DNA of 64,000 bases from Actinomycetota bacterium (GTDB lineage Bacteria; Actinomycetota; UBA4738; HRBIN12), in assembly GCA_035697485.1 (NCBI GenBank), contig DASSCU010000056.1:1-64000 (forward strand), given 5' to 3'. The translations under genes were made by a program, and so were the position numbers. Under the pieces are notes generated by a model, which was given only the letters and a program-made list of their open reading frames with translations, was not told the DNA's origin and searched no databases. Positions 7,687 through 15,764 of the stretch are shown here, in pieces (the stretch's first letter is position 1; each line of letters opens with the position of its first letter).

Positions 7687-8331
7687 ATGAGGAACGCGAC
7701 TTCGTCGGACGACCGTGACGATGCCAACCGACGTCGACGCCGTCAGTATGCCGAGGAGGCGGCGACCTACGATCGCGACGCCGACCGAAGCGAGCGCTGG
7801 CTGCTCGGGACCGATCATCGTCCATGGGCATGCTCACGGACGACTGGCCGCACCCTCGAGGTCGCGATCGGCACCGGCCTGAACCTGCCCCATTACCCGC
7901 CCGGCGTGCGCGTCACCGGCATCGATCTCACGCCGGAGATGCTCGCGGTCGCCCGGCGCCGGTCGGCCGATCTCGGTCGGTCGGTCGACCTCACCGAGGG
8001 AGATGCGCAGGCACTCCCGTTCGCCGATTCCACGTTCGACACGGTGATCTGCACGTACGCGATGTGCAGCGTGCCCGACGAACGCGCGACGGTGCTGGAG
8101 ATGCAGCGGGTGCTCAAGCCGGGAGGCCGGCTAATCCTCCTCGATCACATCCGGAGCAGCGTGGCGCCCCTGTACTGGCTGCAGCGCCTGATGGAGTTGG
8201 CGCCGTCTCGGAACCGGGACGAGCTCACCCGTCGCCCGCGTGAGCACGTCGAAGCCGCAGGCTTCACGATCGAGGAGAGCGACCGTCTCCGCGCGGGCGT
8301 GGTCGAACGGCTCGTCGCTCGCAAGCGGTGA
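7687..8331 (+). CDS. class I SAM-dependent methyltransferase
   Basis: The 214-residue protein contains the Rossmann methyltransferase motifs in order: LEVAIGTGLNLPHYP (motif I), VTGIDLTPEMLAVARRR (acidic loop), EGDAQALPFADSTFDTV and LKPGGRLILLDHIRS. It is most like UbiE/phosphatidylethanolamine-type small-molecule methyltransferases. The substrate is unknown. The N-terminus is charged and lacks a signal. It lies about 80 bases after the DUF4242 gene on the same strand. Confidence 0.88.
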   Translation: MRNATSSDDRDDANRRRRRQYAEEAATYDRDADRSERWLLGTDHRPWACSRTTGRTLEVAIGTGLNLPHYPPGVRVTGIDLTPEMLAVARRRSADLGRSVDLTEGDAQALPFADSTFDTVICTYAMCSVPDERATVLEMQRVLKPGGRLILLDHIRSSVAPLYWLQRLMELAPSRNRDELTRRPREHVEAAGFTIEESDRLRAGVVERLVARKR

Positions 8332-8352
8332 TCCTCGCGAACTCGGTGCGGC

Positions 8353-9354
8353 TCACGTGCCGAGGAGCTCGTCGAGGCGTATCAATACCGGCCACGCTCC
8401 GTCGGTCCAGTTCGCGATGACCGTGTGGGTGATCGACCGGGTCGGGTCGTGCGTGCTGCAGAACGACACGCCGGCGTCGTATCCCTCGAGCCACACGACG
8501 TCGGTCGACTCGTGCAGGTGGAAGCCGAGTCCGTAACGCCTCGACTCCTCCGGCCAATCGCTCCGAGGGCGCACCATCTCGGCCACGCGGTCGCTCGAGA
8601 CGATCCGCCCGGCGAACAACGCAGCCCAGAAGGCGCTGAGATCGGCCGCGGTCGAGTAGATGCCGCCGTCGCCGGTACCGAGCACGGGCAGGTGGAAGAT
8701 GTTCGTCCTCGGTCCGTCGGCCGTCAGGTACCCGAGCGCGGCGTCGCTCGGAAGCTCGTCGGATCGCAAGAACCCCGTGTCGGTCATCCCGGCCGGCTCG
8801 CAGACCCGACGCCGCACGAGCTCGTGGAACGGCACCCGGCTCGCACGTTCGGCGATCAGCGCGAGCACCACGTACCCACCGTTGTTGTAGGCGAACCGCT
8901 CGTTCGGCGCGGACACGGTCTCGTGCCCGTCGAGGACCACGAGGAACTGCTCGGTCATGGCGAGTTCATGTACCGAGACCGGCATCACGTAGTCCGTGAC
9001 GTTCACGGTGCTCTCGTCGAAGTAGTCGCCGATGCCGGAGCGATGCGCGAGCAGGTGTTCCACGGTCACGGCATCGTCGATCAGCGGGAGGTCGTCGCCG
9101 AGCAGCGAACGTGCCGTCGTGTCGAGCGCGAGTGAACCCTCCTCGATCAGGCTCATAATCGTCAGCGCCGTGAAACCCTTCGTGCCGCTCGCGATCGCGA
9201 ACCCAGTGTCAACCGTGTTGTCGATCGCGTGAGCTCGATCTGCGAACCCGTACGCCCTCACGAACTCGGTGGCGCCCGCCCGGTCCACACGTACGACGCC
9301 GGAGAACCCGGCATCCCGGACAACCGAGTCGATCGCGTCCTCGAGCGGTTGCAT
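8353..9354 (-). CDS. serine hydrolase, beta-lactamase fold (class C/EstB type)
   Basis: The protein carries the SxxK nucleophile motif SGTK at residues 56-59, the YxN-type motif in FAYNNGGYVVLALIAER (about 150), and the LLAHRSGIGDYF loop. It lacks a signal peptide, which suggests a cytoplasmic esterase or peptidase and not a secreted beta-lactamase. It is the last gene of a tight leftward operon: RibD-C protein, GNAT acetyltransferase, this gene, with gaps of 7 and 12 bases. Its role in that operon is unknown. Confidence 0.87.
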   Translation of the reverse strand: MQPLEDAIDSVVRDAGFSGVVRVDRAGATEFVRAYGFADRAHAIDNTVDTGFAIASGTKGFTALTIMSLIEEGSLALDTTARSLLGDDLPLIDDAVTVEHLLAHRSGIGDYFDESTVNVTDYVMPVSVHELAMTEQFLVVLDGHETVSAPNERFAYNNGGYVVLALIAERASRVPFHELVRRRVCEPAGMTDTGFLRSDELPSDAALGYLTADGPRTNIFHLPVLGTGDGGIYSTAADLSAFWAALFAGRIVSSDRVAEMVRPRSDWPEESRRYGLGFHLHESTDVVWLEGYDAGVSFCSTHDPTRSITHTVIANWTDGAWPVLIRLDELLGT

Positions 9355-9366
9355 CGATCGAACCTA

Positions 9367-9858
9367 TCAACCGCGACGAGACCGTCGGAGCGAACGCTCG
9401 TAGACGAGCTCGTCGGTGATCGGCGTCCCGTCGTCGCCCTCGAGCGGGATCGCCGGCTTGATCCGTCGGCTCCTCGTCACCGCGCCCTCGCGTACGCCGA
9501 CGAGCTCGAAGCCGAGCGACGCGTAGAACGCCTGCGCCACGCGGTTCTCGTTCGTCGTCACGGCGCGACACCGTGCGCATCCGCGCGAGCGTGCCGCTCC
9601 TTCGAGGGCATCGACGAGCGCCGTCCCGATGCCTTCCCTCGGCCGGATCCCGTCGATCACCCCGATCTCCGCGATGTCGCCGACCACCCGGAGCGCTGCG
9701 TAGCCGACGCGCTCGTCGTCGATCGTCGCGATGAACCCGGGGAGTTCCGCCGGACGGTACGATTCGCCGTCCACGACCTGTTCTTGACCGCCCCATCGCT
9801 CATCGAGCAGGGCACGGATCCACGGCAGGTCCTCCGGACCGGCGTCACGCACCAGCAT
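9367..9858 (-). CDS. GNAT-family N-acetyltransferase
   Basis: A 163-residue acetyltransferase with the acetyl-CoA loop PREGIGTALVDALEGAARSRG and the later AVTTNENRVAQAFYASLGFE, the usual motif B of GNAT enzymes. The start MLVRDAGPEDLPWIRALLDE is also typical. The acceptor is unknown. It is sandwiched between a RibD-C reductase and a serine hydrolase in one operon. Confidence 0.87.
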   Translation of the reverse strand: MLVRDAGPEDLPWIRALLDERWGGQEQVVDGESYRPAELPGFIATIDDERVGYAALRVVGDIAEIGVIDGIRPREGIGTALVDALEGAARSRGCARCRAVTTNENRVAQAFYASLGFELVGVREGAVTRSRRIKPAIPLEGDDGTPITDELVYERSLRRSRRG

Positions 9859-9865
9859 CCGAGCG

Positions 9866-10429
9866 TCACCTCGTGCCGGTCACGCGGTAGCGCAGGTAGA
9901 CCATGTCGTTGCCGAACCGGCGTTCGTCCAGCAGCTCGAGACCCAGGTGCACGCCGTCGGGGAGCGATCGCGTGCCGCCTCCCACGACGACGGGTGCGAG
10001 GAAGAGGTGACACTCGTCGACCAATCCGGCCGTCAACGCCTGGGCGGCGAGCTCCGGACCGCCCACCGAGAGGTCACGCTCGGCCGATGCCTTCATCCGC
10101 CGAACACCGTCGGGGTCGAAGGCTCGCTCGATGTGCGTGTGGGCGGTGGAGATGTCGTCGAGGGTCGTCGAGTACACGACCTTGCCGGCGGCCCGCCAGA
10201 TCGCCGCGAACTCACGGATGGACGGCGGCTGCCCAGCGAGATCCATCGTCTCCCAGGCGGTCATCACCTCGTACATGCGTCGCCCGTAGAGGTAGGTGCC
10301 GACCGACCGCTCGAGGTCGTTGATGAACCCGTGCACCTCCTCGTCGGGCACACCCCAGTCGAAGTTGCCGTGCTCGTCGGCGACGTAGCCGTCGAGCGAC
10401 ATGATCGTCAGGTAGGTCAGCGCGGCCAT
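9866..10429 (-). CDS. dihydrofolate reductase-family protein (RibD C-terminal fold)
   Basis: The 187-residue product begins MAALTYLTIMSLDGYVADEH and holds YLYGRRMYEVMTAWE, KVVYSTTLDD, LSVGGPELAAQAL and LFLAPVVVGGGTRSLP. These are the conserved blocks of the RibD_C/DHFR-like NADPH-binding family. Such proteins are NADPH-dependent reductases of mostly unknown substrate in actinobacteria. GGAGGGATCC precedes the ATG. It leads the operon with GNAT and serine hydrolase genes. Two full paralogs follow at 10602-11174 and 11308-11910. Confidence 0.87.
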   Translation of the reverse strand: MAALTYLTIMSLDGYVADEHGNFDWGVPDEEVHGFINDLERSVGTYLYGRRMYEVMTAWETMDLAGQPPSIREFAAIWRAAGKVVYSTTLDDISTAHTHIERAFDPDGVRRMKASAERDLSVGGPELAAQALTAGLVDECHLFLAPVVVGGGTRSLPDGVHLGLELLDERRFGNDMVYLRYRVTGTR

Positions 10430-10446
10430 GGATCCCTCCGAGATAC

Positions 10447-10515
10447 CTATCGACGTTCGAGCGTGATGACGAACTTGCCGAGGTCGACGTGCGCGGTCTG
10501 GACGATCGCCTGCAT
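10447..10515 (-). pseudogene. 22-codon remnant of an MDR-type oxidoreductase gene
   Basis: The minus strand reads MQAIVQTAHVDLGKFVITLERR then stop, written here as two motifs: the start MQAIVQ and the end GKFVITLERR. The start resembles the N-terminus, and the end the C-terminus, of zinc-independent alcohol dehydrogenases such as those at 23427-25366 (start MKALVQ; end GKVAITV). This suggests an internal deletion that removed nearly the whole gene. The frame is short, so chance cannot be excluded. Confidence 0.35.
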
Positions 10516-10601
10516 CGGTCGCTCCTGCCTGTGCGCGGCCTAGCGTTCGCGTCGATGATATGAGGTGCGCCCGGAGCGGGCGCGACCCTCCGCCATCGAC
10601 G

Positions 10602-11174
10602 TCAGGCGGGCTCGTGATCGAGCATGACCACACCGCCCGAGAACATCGTCGATTCGGCCAGACGAAGCGAGACGGGTTCCCTCGTCGGGGCGAAGAGCGG
10701 GATGCCCTCGCCGAGCGCCACCGGCGCGACGAGTGTGCGGTAGTGGTCGATCACGCCGAGTTCCGCCAGACGCGAGCGCAGTGCGGGCCCGCAGATCAGG
10801 AGCAGATCGCTGCCGGGCCTGTTCTTCAGTCGGACGAGCGCCCCGGCGAGGTCGTCGGCGATCACGGTCGTGCGCCCGGACCCGCTCTCATCGAGCGTCG
10901 TCGAGACGACGATGCGCTCCATGCGCGCGAAGATCCCGGCGAACTCGCGCGTCGGCTCGGTCGCGGCCGGATCGACCTCGTCGAGCCGGTCCCAGTACGT
11001 CACGAACGCCTCGTACACGGTGCGACCGAAGACGATGCCGTCCATCGATCCGAAGTAGGTGTTGGCGAAGCGCATCAACTCGTCGTCCATGGGCACCCAG
11101 TCCAGCCCTCCGTCGCGGTCGGCGATGAACCCGTCGAGCGACGTGAACATGTGCGAGATCAACCTTCGCGTCAC
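10602..11174 (-). CDS. dihydrofolate reductase-family protein (RibD C-terminal fold)
   Basis: The 190-residue protein has MFTSLDGFIADRDGGLDW near its start, then GIVFGRTVYEAFVTYW, RIVVSTTLDESG, LLLICGPALRSRLAEL and TLVAPVALGEGIPLF. All are RibD_C/DHFR-fold blocks. The GTG at 11174 is chosen since GGAGGG lies six bases upstream; the longer frame upstream is not protein-like. It is divergent from the paralog at 11308 and shares a 133-base promoter region with it. The reduced substrate is unknown. Confidence 0.86.
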   Translation of the reverse strand: MTRRLISHMFTSLDGFIADRDGGLDWVPMDDELMRFANTYFGSMDGIVFGRTVYEAFVTYWDRLDEVDPAATEPTREFAGIFARMERIVVSTTLDESGSGRTTVIADDLAGALVRLKNRPGSDLLLICGPALRSRLAELGVIDHYRTLVAPVALGEGIPLFAPTREPVSLRLAESTMFSGGVVMLDHEPA

Positions 11175-11307
11175 GCTTCCCTCCGTCGAGTCGTCCGTCA
11201 CACCATCTGACGACCCTCGCGACCGGGACTCATCGGCGAGTCGACGACCCAACCCAGGATCGTCAGCCCACGACGCCCTCCGAGCCTCCTCTGGCTAGTC
11301 TGACGTC

Positions 11308-11910
11308 ATGGGCATCACGCAGTTCTACACGGCCACGAGCATCGACGGGTTCATCGCCGACGAGGCGAACTCCCTCGAGTGGCTCTTCCAGGTGCCGGCG
11401 GGCGACGACGATGTGGGCCACGAGACGCGGTTCGCAGCGTTCTTCGAGCGGGTCGGCGCGATGGTGATGGGCTCGACGACCTACGAGTGGGTGTTGGCGA
11501 ACGATCAGCTGCTCGAACAGCCCGAGAAGTGGCGCGGCTACTACGGCGCGACGCCCTGCTGGGTGTTCACGACCCGCGAGCTGCCTGCGATCGACGGGGC
11601 CGACCTGCGGTTCGTGCAGGGCGACGTAGGCCCGATCCACGCCGACATGGTCGAGGCCGCCGGCGGCGGAAACGTCTGGATCGTCGGCGGGGGCGACCTG
11701 GCCGGCCAGTTCGCCGACGCGGACCTGCTCGACGAGATCCAGCTCAGCATCGCGCCGGTCACGCTCGGTGGGGGCGCCCCGCTGCTGCCCAGGCGCCTGC
11801 TTGCCTCGGACCTCTCGCTCGTTAGCCTCGAGCGTCAGGGGCAGTTCGTGTCTGCCACGTACCGCGTCACCCGAGCCGAGGGCCAGGAGTCGGGCCAGCT
11901 CACCCCTTGA
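11308..11910 (+). CDS. dihydrofolate reductase-family protein (RibD C-terminal fold)
   Basis: The 200-residue protein has ATSIDGFIADEANSLEWLF, AMVMGSTTYEWVL, PCWVFTTRELP, NVWIVGGGDLAGQFADADLL and LSIAPVTLGGGAPLLPRR. These are the NADPH-binding and substrate-pocket blocks of the RibD_C family. It is the third such gene in 2 kb and runs opposite to the other two. A VOC gene follows 65 bases downstream and may be co-transcribed. Confidence 0.87.
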   Translation: MGITQFYTATSIDGFIADEANSLEWLFQVPAGDDDVGHETRFAAFFERVGAMVMGSTTYEWVLANDQLLEQPEKWRGYYGATPCWVFTTRELPAIDGADLRFVQGDVGPIHADMVEAAGGGNVWIVGGGDLAGQFADADLLDEIQLSIAPVTLGGGAPLLPRRLLASDLSLVSLERQGQFVSATYRVTRAEGQESGQLTP

Positions 11911-11975
11911 CCGTTCCTCGACGGAGGCTGGAGGGTAGGACGTCGAGCAGCTGATGGACGGAAAGGGGAGACGTT

Positions 11976-12359
11976 ATGCGCAAGGTCGTGCACTTCGAGA
12001 TCCCGGTCGATGACGTCGAGCGCGCGAAATCGTTCTACGGGTCGGTCTTCGACTGGGACCTGAACACGATGCCGGTCGGAGAGGGTGAGTACACGATCGC
12101 GACGACCACCCCTGTCGACGACTCGATGATGCCGACCGAACGAGGGGCGATCAACGGCGGCTTGATGGAGCGTTCGGACCACACCCCGTCGCCGGTCATC
12201 ACGATCGAGGTCGACGACATCGAGCAGTCGTTGAAGGAGGTCGAGGCGGAGGGCGGCAGCACGGTGACACCGAGGACCGCGATCCCCGGGATGGGCGCGT
12301 TCGGCTACTTCAAGGACCCGGAGGGCAACGTCATGGGTCTGTGGGAAACGAGCGCCTGA
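11976..12359 (+). CDS. VOC-family protein
   Basis: A 127-residue glyoxalase-fold protein of the single-domain type: start MRKVVHFEIPVDDVERAKSF, then YGSVFDWDL, central SPVITIEVDDIEQSLKEVEA, and end FGYFKDPEGNVMGLWETSA. The conserved His near the N-terminus and Glu/Asn near the C-terminus suit metal binding. AAAGGGGAG precedes the ATG. Substrate unknown. It may share a transcript with the RibD_C gene upstream. Confidence 0.84.
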   Translation: MRKVVHFEIPVDDVERAKSFYGSVFDWDLNTMPVGEGEYTIATTTPVDDSMMPTERGAINGGLMERSDHTPSPVITIEVDDIEQSLKEVEAEGGSTVTPRTAIPGMGAFGYFKDPEGNVMGLWETSA

Positions 12360-12371
12360 CGCCGGCCCCGG

Positions 12372-13019
12372 TCAGATCGGCCGGATGCTCGACGCGCCCG
12401 ACACCGTGGACCGTTCCACGGTCGGAGTGCCCGCGTATCGCACCGTCGATGCGCCTGACGCCCCAGCGGACAGCCGGCCGGAGACCGTCACGTCGGCGGT
12501 GGAGGCTCCCGACGCGTCGATCGTGAGGTCCCCGACCGAGAGTTCGTCGGCGTACAGGTGGCTCGCACCGCTCACGGTGACCTCGAGCGTGCCGGCGGCT
12601 CCCGAGAGCGTCGCCGTCGACGTTCCCGAGAGCTCGAGGTGCCCTCGTCCGACCTCCAGATCGGCGGTGAGCTCGCTCGAGCCGGACAGCGTGAGCTCGA
12701 CGCGCTCGGCCTCGTCCCGGCCCTCCACACGGACCTGTGAGGCGCCGGACGCCGTCACGCGATCGAGGGTCGGTACGATGACGTCGACCTCGAGCGTCGC
12801 GTGGGTCACTGCGGTGCCGAACCGCAGCCCGACGCGCAGTGTGCCCTCGTGCACGCCCACATCGACGGCATCGAGCAGGTTGTCGTCGACGCGCAGCGTC
12901 GCCGACTCGGGCGACCCGATCACGACCCGTGCGGTGAAGTGGTCCGAGGCCTCGATCGCGCTGAACGGCGTGACCTCGATCGGTGCCGACGTGACGGCGC
13001 CGGATCCCTTCTTCCTCAT
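12372..13019 (-). CDS. DUF2807 (head-GIN) beta-helix protein
   Basis: The 215-residue product consists of repeating short strands with SGAS/SGSS/SGTS turns (TASGASQVRVEG, LSGSSELTADL, VSGASHLYADEL, SGASTADVTVSG), the signature of DUF2807 putative adhesin-like domains that form a right-handed beta-helix. Unusually for the family, no signal peptide, lipobox or membrane helix precedes the domain: the N-terminus is MRKKGSGAVTSAPIEVTPF. It is therefore predicted cytoplasmic or exported by an unknown route. A strong GAGGAGGGAG site precedes the ATG. Confidence 0.8.
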   Translation of the reverse strand: MRKKGSGAVTSAPIEVTPFSAIEASDHFTARVVIGSPESATLRVDDNLLDAVDVGVHEGTLRVGLRFGTAVTHATLEVDVIVPTLDRVTASGASQVRVEGRDEAERVELTLSGSSELTADLEVGRGHLELSGTSTATLSGAAGTLEVTVSGASHLYADELSVGDLTIDASGASTADVTVSGRLSAGASGASTVRYAGTPTVERSTVSGASSIRPI

Positions 13020-13142
13020 CGTGCTCCCTCCTCGTCAGGCCTGCAGCGTCTGCTCGAGCATCGTGCAGGGGGACGCACGTCCACGTCCAGCCGACGAGGA
13101 ACGCACGAGCCGGGATGAGATCAGGCCCCCATGGCGCCGGAC

Positions 13143-13343
13143 TCAGGCGAACATCTGAGGGGCGTCGCTCGGCATGACGGTCTGCCCGAACGGCCAGAGG
13201 GCGAGCAGGCTCAGCTTGAACGACTGCACGCCGAACGGGATGCCGATGATCGTGATGCACAGCACGAGTCCGGCGATCGAGTAGCCGATCGCGAGCCAGA
13301 TGCCTGCGAGCACGAACCACAGGATGTTCCCGATCATCTTCAC
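13143..13343 (-). CDS. YccF-domain membrane protein (short form)
   Basis: A 66-residue membrane protein, MKMIGNILWFVLAGIWLAIG, followed by the typical LCITIIGIPFGVQSFKLSLL and the ending LWPFGQTVM. This is one YccF unit; many YccF proteins are longer and have two. The function of the family is unknown. It lies 12 bases after the DinB gene on the same strand, so the two are probably co-transcribed. Confidence 0.85.
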   Translation of the reverse strand: MKMIGNILWFVLAGIWLAIGYSIAGLVLCITIIGIPFGVQSFKLSLLALWPFGQTVMPSDAPQMFA

Positions 13344-13355
13344 GAGCGCATCGTG

Positions 13356-13808
13356 TCAGGAACGGCCGAGCGCCGCCTCGACGTCGTCGAGGTGCTCGCC
13401 GCGGTGCGACGCGCGCACGGCGTAGAGCGGACTGTCGGGGTCCTGCGGCCAGAGCCGGTCGAGCGGAAGCGTCGCCACCCGCGCGTCGGTGTCCTCGGCG
13501 ATCTGCAGCGCCAGCCGCGCCAGCTCACCCGGCGGCACCGCGTGGATCAGCGCCCGGGAGGCATCGTTGATCCAGTCGACGTCCTCCGGGTCGGTGTCGG
13601 AGGCCGCGAACGGCACGCCGCGGTCGAGCTTGTCGCAGAGCGCGAGCATCCGGGCGTCCCAGAACGCGATGTGGCCGAGCACGCCGGCGACGGTCCAGTA
13701 CTCGTTGACCGGCCGTCGCAGCTCGTCCTCACTCAGGTCGTCGACGAGCGAGCGCATGCGCTCGAGCTCGCGCGCGTTCTCTTCGATGTATGAGCGGTCC
13801 TGGGACAT
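13356..13808 (-). CDS. DinB/YfiT-like four-helix protein
   Basis: The 150-residue protein has the four-helix pattern of DinB-like putative metalloenzymes: start MSQDRSYIEENARELERMRS, NEYWTVAGVLGHIAFWDARM (first metal His) and the C-terminal VRASHRGEHLDDVEAAL (second and third His). The family includes mycothiol-dependent maleylpyruvate isomerase and thiol transferases, so a mycothiol-linked role is possible in an actinobacterium. It lies upstream of the YccF gene in a leftward pair and is divergent from the PAS gene. Confidence 0.8.
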   Translation of the reverse strand: MSQDRSYIEENARELERMRSLVDDLSEDELRRPVNEYWTVAGVLGHIAFWDARMLALCDKLDRGVPFAASDTDPEDVDWINDASRALIHAVPPGELARLALQIAEDTDARVATLPLDRLWPQDPDSPLYAVRASHRGEHLDDVEAALGRS

Positions 13809-13886
13809 CGTTCGTGACGATACCCTCTCGGATCCCCGGAGAAGCGTCTGGCATCGCGTACGGCGTTCCATCTACGCTTCGCCGCG

Positions 13887-15038
13887 ATGACCACGACGCC
13901 CGATGCAGCGGTCGGCACCCCCGAGGACCAACGACGTTTCTACGAGACGCTCGTCGAGGCGAGTCCGACGGCCATCGTCACGTGCGACCCGACGTTCAAC
14001 GTCACCGAGTGGAACCCGGCCGCGGAGCGCTTGTTCGGGTGGACGCATGCGGAAGCGCTGGGTCGCCACATCGACGAGTTGGTGGGTCAGCACGATGCGA
14101 TCAGCAACGAAGCCGCCTCGCTGAACGGCCGGGTCCTCGATGGTCGCGTCGAGCTCGTGACCCGCCGAAGCAAGAAGGACGGGACCCTCGTCGACGTTGC
14201 GATCCGCTCCGTGCCGATCACGATCGACGACCGGCTCGTCGGTGCGTTCGCCCTCTACGAGGACGTCGGCGAGCTCGTGCGTCCGCGGCGCTTCTGCGAA
14301 GAGCTCGTCGAGACGAGCCCTACAGCGATCATCAAGGTGGACAGGAACTTCGACGTGACCCTTTGGAATCCGGCCGCTGAGACGCTCTTCGGCGACTCGA
14401 CCGACGAGGCGGTCGGCACGCAACTCGACGACATGGTCGCAACGACCCCCGAGCTTCATGCCGAGGCGACGTCATGGACCCATGAGGCATGGGGACGTAC
14501 GTCGTTCCGCCGGATCGGTCGGCGAACCCGCAGGGACGGGTCGTTGGTCGACGTCGAGATCCTCGCGATCCGAGAGGAGCAGGAGGACGAACCGAGCGGC
14601 TTCTACATCCTGTATCACGACGTGACCGAGCTCGAGCAGACACGGCGTCGTGGTCGACCCTCCACCGGTCGCGTTGGAGCTCGCAACTTGGGCTGTGGCA
14701 CGCTTCGAGGTCGCCGGTCTCGAGCTGCCGCCGACCGAGGTGCACTTCCACGAAGGGAACGAGGGGTGCCGAGGCTTCCTCGGCTACGCGCAGGCCGGCC
14801 GCGTCGACCTGTGCGTGGCGCCTCGAGATGGAAGCCGGCCCGCAGCGCCTCGTGCTGCACGAGTTCGCCCACGCGTGGGAGGAGGCCACCCTCGACGATC
14901 CGTGCCGCGAGCGGTTCCTGCGGATCCGGGGCCTCGAAGCGTGGGCCGATGACGACGTCGAGTGGAAGCAGCGTGGCATCGAGCAGATCGCCGAGATCGT
15001 GGCCTGGAGCCTCGCCGAGGGCGCGATGGCGCCGATGA
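13887..15038 (+). CDS. tandem PAS-domain sensor protein, C-terminus out of frame
   Basis: Two PAS domains are clear. One spans about residues 15-125, with RRFYETLVEASPTAIVTCDP, VTEWNPAAERLFGW and ALYEDVGELV. The other spans about 132-252, with EELVETSPTAIIKVDRNFD, LWNPAAETLFG and GFYILYHDVTELEQTRR. Past about position 14645 the frame is arginine-rich and is the shadow of the metalloprotein read in the other frames. The real PAS protein therefore ends or is truncated near residue 253, and no output domain (kinase, GGDEF, cyclase) follows. It was probably a signalling protein that lost its effector by deletion at this junction. Confidence 0.75.
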   Translation: MTTTPDAAVGTPEDQRRFYETLVEASPTAIVTCDPTFNVTEWNPAAERLFGWTHAEALGRHIDELVGQHDAISNEAASLNGRVLDGRVELVTRRSKKDGTLVDVAIRSVPITIDDRLVGAFALYEDVGELVRPRRFCEELVETSPTAIIKVDRNFDVTLWNPAAETLFGDSTDEAVGTQLDDMVATTPELHAEATSWTHEAWGRTSFRRIGRRTRRDGSLVDVEILAIREEQEDEPSGFYILYHDVTELEQTRRRGRPSTGRVGARNLGCGTLRGRRSRAAADRGALPRRERGVPRLPRLRAGRPRRPVRGASRWKPARSASCCTSSPTRGRRPPSTIRAASGSCGSGASKRGPMTTSSGSSVASSRSPRSWPGASPRARWRR

Positions 15039-15109
15039 TCGGCGGCGACCGCGACCCTCGGGTCCTTACCGAGGCATTCGACCTCGTGCGGAGCGCCTGC
15101 GGACCGTGA
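14650..15109 (+). pseudogene. HEFAH metallopeptidase-like hypothetical gene, frameshifted
   Basis: From GTG 14650 the protein reads VDPPPVALELATWAVARFEV, LPPTEVHFHEGNEGCRGFLG and AGRVDLCVA. At about 14820 the coding pattern moves to another frame as LEMEAGPQRLVLHEFAHAWE, then RFLRIRGLEAWADDDVEWKQ and a normal C-terminus ending FDLVRSACGP. HEFAH is a zinc-protease HExxH motif, with further acidic residues downstream that could be the third ligand. The span is 3n+1 bases, as expected for a single indel. The family is not recognised. The start abuts the broken end of the PAS gene, so its own N-terminus could also be lost. Confidence 0.6.
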
Positions 15110-15115
15110 CGCCGT

Positions 15116-15544
15116 TCAGTCGCCAGCCGGAGCGTTCAACAGCAGCAGAGTTCCGGCGACCGCGATCGCCACGCACACGATCTGCGCCCAGAAACCGACC
15201 CCCATCGGGAACGCGTCGAAGCCGAAGATGTTCAGCGCGGAGCCGATCGTGATGGTCGCCCAGGTGGCGACTGCTGCGACGAGCCCATGCAGAGCGGCAC
15301 CACGGCGTCGGTCCATGAGCAGCATGAGATCCAGGATCACGATGAGCAGCGGCGGACCGAAGGTCATCAGGATGCCGCCTGCGACGGTCAGACCTGACGC
15401 CGTTCCTTGTCCCGTCAGCAGGTCGAAGTACGTGAGGCCCAGCTCCGTCGGGCCGGTCTGCTCACCGTAGAAGTCGAGTGTGACCGTCGAGGCTGCATAC
15501 CCGACCATCGCGCCGAGCACGAGCGCGTGTCCGAGCTTCCTCAT
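15116..15544 (-). CDS. hypothetical membrane protein, 142 aa
   Basis: Four hydrophobic segments are visible: LGHALVLGAMVGYAASTVTL, GLTVAGGILMTFGPPLLIVI, GLVAAVATWATITIGSALNI and WAQIVCVAIAVAGTLLLLNA. No motif identifies a family. The ATG at 15544 is followed by MRKLGHALVL. It is convergent with the metallopeptidase-like gene and divergent from the serine hydrolase at 15765. Function unknown. Confidence 0.6.
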   Translation of the reverse strand: MRKLGHALVLGAMVGYAASTVTLDFYGEQTGPTELGLTYFDLLTGQGTASGLTVAGGILMTFGPPLLIVILDLMLLMDRRRGAALHGLVAAVATWATITIGSALNIFGFDAFPMGVGFWAQIVCVAIAVAGTLLLLNAPAGD

Positions 15545-15764
15545 GGAGGCATCCTTCCGCTGGGCATGCTGCCAGGCAAGAGCGTTAGCTCGGACCCTGA
15601 CATCAGGTTCCGCTTGGCGCCTGGCGTGACTCGACGGCCGCGGGTCCCGGAGGTCCCGCGCCGACCGGGCCCGACGCTCCTGTCGACCGCTGCCCCGCCT
15701 TGGCAGGGTGGAGGTGGCTGCCGGGCACGCCGCCCTTGCGGTGCTCGGCGACGGAAGGGAGGGC

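Noticed and set aside
7097-7837. 246-codon minus-strand frame opposite the DUF4242 and methyltransferase genes
   Set aside because: It overlaps two well-supported plus-strand genes and has no motif of its own.
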